Position numbers and translations under genes: made by a program. The notes under the pieces are model-generated. The model made no database searches. It was not told the DNA's origin and saw only the letters and a program-made list of their open reading frames with translations. A stretch of DNA of 11,094 nt from Oceanospirillaceae bacterium. Its GTDB lineage: Bacteria > Pseudomonadota > Gammaproteobacteria > Pseudomonadales > Balneatricaceae. Positions 5,612-11,094 of this stretch are shown here, piece by piece. The stretch lies in the NCBI GenBank assembly GCA_003497765.1, contig DNNY01000187.1:1-11094 (forward strand), given 5' to 3'. The first letter of the stretch is position 1. Each line of letters opens with the position of its first letter.

Positions 5612-7999
5612 TCATTCAAATAAACCTAACTGCTGGTCAGTTAGGCGGGCAAAGCTATCCCCCAGTAAATTAAGAATACCATCCACCACGGGCATTAATT
5701 GGCGTTCAATATAGTGTTCATAATCCAAAGGCAAAGGCGGCATATCAATAGACTGGGGGCCCTGTTTGGTGATGACATATTCGATCCAGCCACCCTCGTT
5801 ATAACGCGAATCCAAACCCTGCTCAGCTAACCAGTGCTCGGTTTTATTGGCGGCTTGGACATGGGGTGGAATATTTTTACTATATTCAGCCAAGGGGCGG
5901 CGAATGCGCTTACGATAAATCAACTTATCATCCATTAAGCCAGCGTGGATATCCGCTACTGTGTTGGTAATTAACGCTTTATAGTCTTGTTCTGCAAAGA
6001 CCTTATTATAGAGCTGCTGTTGCAGTTCACGGGCCATCAGAGTCCAGTCTGTGCGCACATTCTCTAAGCCCTTAAATAAGGTTTTTAAGGAGCCATCCGC
6101 TTGCACCACCTGCCCGGCATAACGCTTTTTACTGCCTACTTCCAAACCACGAATAGTGGGCATCACAAAACGTTTAAATAAGGTTTCAAATTCGATTTCC
6201 AAATAGCTGGTGAGGTTATATTCCGTTTGCAAATGCTCGCGCCACCAATTATTTAATACACTAGCCAAGTTCTTGCCCGTTTGATGGGCCTTTGCCATGG
6301 TCATAGCTTGATCACCCAACCAGACAAATACCGAATCAGTATCACCATAGATAACTTGGTAACCCTGAGCCTCAATTAAGGCCTTGGTTTGCTTTAGGAT
6401 AGCGTGACCACGTTGGGTAATAGAAGACGCCAAACGCTGATCATAAAAGCGGCAGCGATTAGAGCCCAACACCCCATAACAGGCATTCATTACAATCTTA
6501 ATGGATGTTGATAGGGGTGTATTTTGCGCTGCTTTGGCTTGATCTCTGGCTTGCCATAAGGTGGCAATAATAGTAGGCAAAATAGCATCTTCACGGCTAA
6601 ATCTGGCGCCTTTAAATCCTTCTACAGCGTTATCCTGCTCAGCACCAGTTATCAGACCCAATGGATCAATTAGAAAGCTACGAATAATACTGGGATATAG
6701 ACTTTTAAAATCGAGTATCAAGACATTGCTATAGAGCCCAGGCAGTGAATCCATAACAAAACCACCAGGACTATCCCCCGCCATACCGGAAGCATAGGCT
6801 GGGGCTACCCAGCCGGCACGATGCAATCTGGGTAAATATAAATGGTCAAAAGCTTGCGCGGAGCCGCCAATACGATCCATAGGTAAGCCAGTCAATTGAC
6901 TGCGGGCAATGACAAAATTTAGTAAGTCAGCTTTGACAAAAATATCCCATACTAATCGACAGTCTTCTAAATTATAGGCCACCAGTAGATGGGGCTCTTG
7001 GGCATACATTCGCTGTATTTCTGCCCCTCGCTCATGGGGTTTAGTGATTTCCTTACCGCGCCCCAGTAGCTGTTGAGCCACATTTTCCAAGGCAAAGGAT
7101 TCAAACTGCCAAGTCGCTGCGCGCATTACTTCAATGCCATCCAAGGCAATACGCCCAGGCATATACAACCGGGCTGGGCGGCCATTATTGCCAACGCGCC
7201 AGTGTATTTCTTCGCCCCCGCGCCCTAAGCGAAGACGCACGCCTAATGCTTTGGCACGTTGGCATAGAATACGAAAATCAAACTGCACCAAGCTCCAACC
7301 CATAAATACATCTGGATCATAATTTTCTAGCCAGTGCACGAGCTCACGCAGCATCTGCCGCTCATTAGGCATTACCTCTGTATAGTCGGGCAAATCTCTT
7401 GGCAAATCTTCTGCTGGCCAATGTAACCAAACCTTACGTACCTCGGTCTGTTTGTCTTGAGCATAGAGGGCAATACTATGGATACGGCTGCAATCCATAG
7501 AGGTTTCTATATCCAATGAGACGCATCGTAGCGTAGGAATATAGTCACTGGCCTTGATGCGCGCATTACTGACTAGACCATAACGCTTGTTAATTAGTGC
7601 GTCAGGAGAGCTATCCAATTGCATAGCGCCCGTAATAAATCGCTCCATAAGAAAGCGTTCTTCGGGCCGCAGATCAGCCTCCATTAACTCCACCCCCTTG
7701 GCTTCTAATTGGGGACGTAATTGCCGCCACACAGCATCATTATCGGTATATAAGGCCATAGCGTTTTGACCAGAAAAACACTTCAACTCAATGTGTTTCA
7801 GTTGGCAATGCTGTTTGGTTGGTGGAGACTGTGCCAGTATTTGCTGGACCATATCGTGTTGCTGACTATCAAAAAAACAAACTCGCTGCTGCTGGCTTTG
7901 TTGCACACATACTGGGCCTTGCTCCGTTGCCAACCAGTAATCCAACTGTAAACCATTGGACTGATCACTATGGTGGCGGGTCAACAGAAAGCCGTGCAT
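5612..7999 (-). CDS. polB: DNA polymerase II (family B, proofreading)
   Basis: Family B polymerase of the E. coli Pol II type, used in replication restart and lesion bypass; 795 residues against 783 in E. coli. The 3'-5' exonuclease is intact: Exo I SLDIETS (D163, E165), Exo II GWSLVQFDFRIL (D241), Exo III YNLEDCRLVWDIF (Y342, D346). The polymerase is intact: motif A ILDFKSLYPSI (D430), motif B SIKIVMNACYG (K501), motif C YGDTDS (D553, D555). The C-terminus QQLGLFE resembles a beta-clamp binding tail (QLxLF), typical of Pol II. The ATG lies two bases after the mvaD stop with no clear SD, so translation is probably coupled. E. coli polB has its own LexA-controlled promoter; there is no space for one in the 2-base gap here. 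It converges on the plus-strand gene with a 17-base gap. Confidence 0.96.
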   Translation of the reverse strand: MHGFLLTRHHSDQSNGLQLDYWLATEQGPVCVQQSQQQRVCFFDSQQHDMVQQILAQSPPTKQHCQLKHIELKCFSGQNAMALYTDNDAVWRQLRPQLEAKGVELMEADLRPEERFLMERFITGAMQLDSSPDALINKRYGLVSNARIKASDYIPTLRCVSLDIETSMDCSRIHSIALYAQDKQTEVRKVWLHWPAEDLPRDLPDYTEVMPNERQMLRELVHWLENYDPDVFMGWSLVQFDFRILCQRAKALGVRLRLGRGGEEIHWRVGNNGRPARLYMPGRIALDGIEVMRAATWQFESFALENVAQQLLGRGKEITKPHERGAEIQRMYAQEPHLLVAYNLEDCRLVWDIFVKADLLNFVIARSQLTGLPMDRIGGSAQAFDHLYLPRLHRAGWVAPAYASGMAGDSPGGFVMDSLPGLYSNVLILDFKSLYPSIIRSFLIDPLGLITGAEQDNAVEGFKGARFSREDAILPTIIATLWQARDQAKAAQNTPLSTSIKIVMNACYGVLGSNRCRFYDQRLASSITQRGHAILKQTKALIEAQGYQVIYGDTDSVFVWLGDQAMTMAKAHQTGKNLASVLNNWWREHLQTEYNLTSYLEIEFETLFKRFVMPTIRGLEVGSKKRYAGQVVQADGSLKTLFKGLENVRTDWTLMARELQQQLYNKVFAEQDYKALITNTVADIHAGLMDDKLIYRKRIRRPLAEYSKNIPPHVQAANKTEHWLAEQGLDSRYNEGGWIEYVITKQGPQSIDMPPLPLDYEHYIERQLMPVVDGILNLLGDSFARLTDQQLGLFE
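5618..5645 (-). terminator. Possible weak terminator hairpin inside the last polB codons
   Basis: Minus-strand CCTAACTG (5645-5638) pairs perfectly with CAGTTAGG (5632-5625) around a five-base loop, followed by TTTATTT (5624-5618). The stem lies in codons for the last residues of PolB and the stop codon follows the T-rich stretch. The stem is short with half its pairs G-C, so efficiency is doubtful. In the other direction no T-run follows. Confidence 0.4.
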
Positions 8000-8001
8000 G
8001 G

Positions 8002-9015
8002 CTAGCTTGGGTCAGCAAAAGGTTGGATGACTTCCAGAGTAGGAAAGTGCTGCAGTATAGTCGCCGTATTGGCGGCTTCAAATAACAGCTTAAGATTAGG
8101 GCCAGCATCCATAGTGAAATAAACCTCTAGGCCTTGTTGCCGTAGCTCCCATACTTGCTGCATAGCGGCTAAACTTTCTGGCTGCCAATAGACCAATGGT
8201 GGCCAAGCGGCCTGCATAGTGGCGTGCATACTCATGGCATTGTGTTCGGCCCTTTGCCCAAGAGCCACAAAGTCATTTTCCATAATAGCCTGCTCAATAT
8301 GTTGCATATCGCTTGCGGCTTGGGCTGGCCATTGTTTAAATAATGCCGATGTTTGTACTGTGCGCCCCATGCCCTCTCTCGAGGAAACCGCCTTTTTGGC
8401 ATCACTAACGGTTAATATACCTACCCTTAGTTGAGGCCAGCGCTCCGGTAAAACATAAGCCACACTATCATGGCCATTTGCTGCCTCTCCTGCCTGCCAC
8501 TTTACAAAACCATGCCATAAAGAACGACTAGCACTGCCACTACCAAGCCGCGCTAAAGCTGAGAGTGACGTATAGTCTAACTGCCAGCCACAAAGCTCAT
8601 TACAGGCCAGTGCCAAAGCACCATAGCCACTGGCCGACGATGCCAAACCAGCTGCCGTGGGAATGGTATTACGGGTCTCAATACGCAGACTAATACCAGT
8701 TGGTAAGAATAAGCTTAACCAGGCTTTTAACTGCACAACAAAAGCTGATTCTCCAGCTTGCTCAACACCATTTAAATAGACTTGGTGATCAGCAGCATCA
8801 ATCAGGCTAAGTTGGGTATGCGTACCATGATTAGCTAGGGACACAGATAGAGAGCCAGTCAGGGGTAAATTAAATTGGCTTTCGCGCTTACCCCAATATT
8901 TACTTAAGGCAATATTTGCCGGCGCATAGGCTGTGGCCTGTTCTTGGGTTGGTTGCAAAGATCGGCCCGCCAAAAGCTCTTCTTGCACCCAAAGTGCTGG
9001 GGTAATTGCTGTCAT
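8002..9015 (-). CDS. mvaD: Diphosphomevalonate decarboxylase
   Basis: Last step of the mevalonate pathway: ATP-dependent decarboxylation of mevalonate 5-diphosphate to isopentenyl diphosphate. GHMP-superfamily protein of 337 residues, family length. Signature segments: YAPANIALSKYWGKR (30-44) with LPLTGSLSVSL (50-60); ATP loop PTAAGLASSASGYGALA (119-135); SGSASRS (159-165) with the conserved Arg R164; SDAKKAVSSREGM (204-216); YFTMDAGPN (299-307) with catalytic Asp D303. All active-site residues expected of a true decarboxylase are present. About 28 residues precede the conserved core, so a later start is possible, but none has clearly better support; an AGAG element lies six bases before the chosen ATG. 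It lies 34 bases after the mevalonate kinase gene and two bases before polB. Confidence 0.95.
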   Translation of the reverse strand: MTAITPALWVQEELLAGRSLQPTQEQATAYAPANIALSKYWGKRESQFNLPLTGSLSVSLANHGTHTQLSLIDAADHQVYLNGVEQAGESAFVVQLKAWLSLFLPTGISLRIETRNTIPTAAGLASSASGYGALALACNELCGWQLDYTSLSALARLGSGSASRSLWHGFVKWQAGEAANGHDSVAYVLPERWPQLRVGILTVSDAKKAVSSREGMGRTVQTSALFKQWPAQAASDMQHIEQAIMENDFVALGQRAEHNAMSMHATMQAAWPPLVYWQPESLAAMQQVWELRQQGLEVYFTMDAGPNLKLLFEAANTATILQHFPTLEVIQPFADPS

Positions 9016-9049
9016 AGTATCTCTAGTTTATTGTCCACCCACTGGCTGG

Positions 9050-10021
9050 TTAGTGCCATACTAAACCCTGCGTGCCGATGTGCATAGAAAATTGTCTATG
9101 AGGCCAGTCTACTAGTTCTGGTACGGCAAGACCAAGTATACAATCGCCTAGCCCTGAGCCAGATATTTTTACTGCCGCTAGCTGGTTGTCTGTTGACACT
9201 TGTAGCCAAGCAGCATCAATAGCCTTCTGTGTCCCTTGATCACAAACCCCTAGGGCAACCATGTGTTGCTGATAGGCATTTATGGCCTTAGCAAAGGCAG
9301 GCCAATCGGCTTGTAATATAGCCGCCTCAGCACTAGTAACCAGCTCACCCATGGATTTATATATGTCTGCGTAGGCTTGTGGTTTAGCCTGCGCCCATTT
9401 TGTCACCATGGCTATAACATCGGCTGTTGGTGTCTTATAACCAGTATAAATTAGGCGCAAAGCGGGAATAACTTTCTTGGCATCTAATAACAAGGGTTGT
9501 GCTTGCTTTGAGTCTGCATCATAACGCACCAAACCGCCATAGCAACTGGCTGCAGCATCAGCACCGGAACCCCGTCCTTGCACTTGGCGAATTAGCGCTG
9601 CGGCCTCAGCTAAAATAACCGCAGGCGCCGTATCCAAGTTTAGCCAGCGGCGCAATACGGCCACTAAAGCCACACTCAGGGCAGCCGAAGAACCCAGCCC
9701 CATAGTGCTATCAATTTCAGACTCAATGGTGATCATCAAGCCAGTTGGTAAATCTGTCTTAGCAGCTACTTGTTGTATGCCAGCAAAGACAAAACGTAAG
9801 GGATGACCAGCAATAGGTAGCTCAGCTAAATCACTTAAGTGAGATTGCCATTGACCCAAACTAGACTCAATACACAATTGTTGGTTTTCAAGTGGCGTTA
9901 ATATTACCTTAAGCCTAATATCCAAAGCCGCCACTAAGGCTGGATAACCATGTAGCACAGCATGTTCACCTAACAACATGGCACTGCCAGGAGCAGAGCA
10001 AATAATCCCTTGCTTAGCCAT
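9050..10021 (-). CDS. mvk: Mevalonate kinase (GHMP kinase family)
   Basis: Probable ATP-dependent phosphorylation of mevalonate at the 5-hydroxyl. 323 residues. Motif 1 SAPGSAMLLGEHAVLHGYPALV (9-30) is mevalonate-kinase-like; ATP loop MGLGSSAALS (107-116); GRGSGADAA (149-157) with the probable catalytic base D155; motif 3 KISGSGLGDC (285-294). Oddities: the usual Lys of motif 1 (APGK) is Ser13, and motif 3 reads SGSGLGDC, closer to phosphomevalonate kinases than to the TGAGGGGC of typical mevalonate kinases. The roles of this protein and its upstream neighbour could therefore be exchanged. The start overlaps the end of the upstream gene by eight bases, and AGGGGG lies six bases before the ATG, inside that gene's last codons, which argues for coupled translation. 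Confidence 0.78.
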   Translation of the reverse strand: MAKQGIICSAPGSAMLLGEHAVLHGYPALVAALDIRLKVILTPLENQQLCIESSLGQWQSHLSDLAELPIAGHPLRFVFAGIQQVAAKTDLPTGLMITIESEIDSTMGLGSSAALSVALVAVLRRWLNLDTAPAVILAEAAALIRQVQGRGSGADAAASCYGGLVRYDADSKQAQPLLLDAKKVIPALRLIYTGYKTPTADVIAMVTKWAQAKPQAYADIYKSMGELVTSAEAAILQADWPAFAKAINAYQQHMVALGVCDQGTQKAIDAAWLQVSTDNQLAAVKISGSGLGDCILGLAVPELVDWPHRQFSMHIGTQGLVWH

Positions 10022-11072
10022 AGATTACCCCCTGGTGGTTGCTGTCTAAGGGCCAATATTGATAACCTGCGGCCTGACAAAGCTTTTCTAAGGGTTCAAT
10101 ATTAACGCCCGCAACCAATATCAGACCGCCAGCCTCACCACGAATACTGCCAGCACCACAAACTTTACCAGCACCGCCTGCCAGCTCAACTTGGGCAATA
10201 AAATCAGCCACTGTTTTGGGCACCACTGTTAATGTTTGCAATAAACGATGGTTGGCTTTTATTAGCTCCACCAAAGTGTCGCTATCGGCCTCTAACAAGG
10301 CCCCTTCCATAGCCTTAACAACCTCTCCAAACTGCTGCCAAAATGACTCGGAATGTTGTTGCTGTCGCACCAGCTCAACACATTCACCAGTACTGCTTTG
10401 GGGGTTGCCAGAAGACACCAAAAACCAATGCCGAGGAATAGAGACATGCAATTGCCGATACTGCCCACCTTGGAGGAAATGCATACCGCCATATACACAT
10501 AGGTGAGGATCCAAACCACTTGAACGACCATGTTGCCAATGCTCGATAACCTGTACCTGTTGATAAAGGCTTTGCTTATCAAATGGATAAGAATTGGCGT
10601 GTAGCAAAGCTGCCAATAGTGCAGCAATGGTAGAGGCGGATGAACCCATACCGCCACCCATTAAGAGCTCACTATGTAAGGTAAAATTCAGATGCTGTTG
10701 CACAGCAAGCTGATTAATAGAGATACCATAACCCAATGCCGCCAGTAGCAAATCTTCTGGATCAGAAAATAGATTAGACAAAGGTATCTGCCCAGCCAAA
10801 AAAGCTTTATGTTGCTGCGCCACATGGTCAGCAAGTTGCTGGGCCTTATGGACAAAGAGAGTCCGCTGCTTACGTAATTGAGGTAGCTGCAGAGTTAGCA
10901 TAGCCTCAGTATTGGAGGCAACTGGCTGACAGCTTAAGGTGGCTTTCGATAAACGATTAATGGCAACGCCAATAGCTGACTGACCGAAGGCCACAGCATA
11001 TTCACCGGTAATAATCACCTTACCGGGTACTGAAGCCCAAAAATGACTTTGGGCAGCAGCAGGCTTAGTCAT
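10014..11072 (-). CDS. GHMP kinase, probable phosphomevalonate kinase
   Basis: 352-residue GHMP kinase at the head of the visible mevalonate cluster. Motif 1 VPGKVIITGEYAVAFGQSA (15-33) has the Lys and the GEYAV form common in phosphomevalonate kinases; ATP loop GGGMGSSAST (139-148); GRSSGLDP (182-189) with probable catalytic base D188; motif 3 region KVCGAGSIRGEAGG (303-316), a variant of the usual SGAGGGDC. By elimination, beside a mevalonate kinase and a decarboxylase, it should convert phosphomevalonate to diphosphomevalonate. Sequence alone does not exclude that it is the mevalonate kinase. GAGG lies four bases before ATG at 11072. Its start sits in ATGA, which would fit a stop-start overlap with an upstream gene outside the window. 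Confidence 0.72.
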   Translation of the reverse strand: MTKPAAAQSHFWASVPGKVIITGEYAVAFGQSAIGVAINRLSKATLSCQPVASNTEAMLTLQLPQLRKQRTLFVHKAQQLADHVAQQHKAFLAGQIPLSNLFSDPEDLLLAALGYGISINQLAVQQHLNFTLHSELLMGGGMGSSASTIAALLAALLHANSYPFDKQSLYQQVQVIEHWQHGRSSGLDPHLCVYGGMHFLQGGQYRQLHVSIPRHWFLVSSGNPQSSTGECVELVRQQQHSESFWQQFGEVVKAMEGALLEADSDTLVELIKANHRLLQTLTVVPKTVADFIAQVELAGGAGKVCGAGSIRGEAGGLILVAGVNIEPLEKLCQAAGYQYWPLDSNHQGVIYG

Positions 11073-11094
11073 CGCGCCTCATATTGGCGTTTAT

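Noticed and set aside
8000..8040. LexA box just before polB
   Set aside because: No CTGT-N8-ACAG-like palindrome was seen; the bases are mvaD codons and a 2-base gap.
7819..8085. 88-codon plus-strand frame across the mvaD-polB junction
   Set aside because: Antisense to two well-conserved genes and without SD or recognisable product.
10292..10657. 121-codon minus-strand frame inside the first GHMP kinase gene
   Set aside because: Overlaps the real gene in another frame; product is an odd mix of Trp, Cys and Ile without a known fold.

Overview
The window reads as the chromosome of a gammaproteobacterium. The order thrS-infC-rpmI-rplT-pheS is the classical one. IF3 is 180 residues and starts at AUU, as in Escherichia coli, and an E. 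coli-type DNA polymerase II (PolB) is present. The unusual trait is a mevalonate-pathway kinase/decarboxylase cluster, since most gammaproteobacteria make isoprenoids by the MEP route. Lineages known to carry such genes include Coxiella/Legionella and some marine groups. A marine lineage is my guess only; no rRNA is present to settle it.

Layout, left to right. (1) 1-4257, all minus strand: pheS (cut by the window edge), rplT, rpmI, infC, thrS. Transcription starts right of thrS and runs leftward. The non-coding parts are rich in RNA control signals: a good sigma70 promoter; a thrS leader with two stem-loops and an SD arranged like the E. coli ThrRS operator, one loop imitating the tRNA-Thr(GGU) anticodon loop; an AUU start on infC; a structured infC-rpmI spacer where L20 feedback would be expected; and a strong intrinsic terminator between rplT and pheS. 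(2) 4258-4625: a 368-base divergent spacer. Its left part is the thrS promoter and leader; its right part is AT-rich with weak inverted repeats. (3) 4626-5594: the only plus-strand gene, AT-rich, encoding a zinc ribbon, a probable winged-helix region and a nucleoside 2-deoxyribosyltransferase/TIR-like domain with its catalytic-type Glu. It looks like a horizontally acquired accessory gene, perhaps nucleotide sensing or defence. (4) 5612-11072, minus strand: two GHMP kinases (probable phosphomevalonate and mevalonate kinases), diphosphomevalonate decarboxylase and polB, tightly packed with overlaps or short gaps. The operon probably continues beyond the right edge.

How the genes work together: the left operon makes translation components (ThrRS, IF3, L35, L20, PheRS alpha), and each product can plausibly sense its own sufficiency through the mRNA. 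The right operon would convert mevalonate to isopentenyl diphosphate in three ATP-dependent steps. polB, normally a DNA-damage-inducible polymerase gene, rides at its 3' end with no room for a promoter in the 2-base gap before it. I found no tRNA, rRNA, CRISPR array, insertion sequence or integrase.
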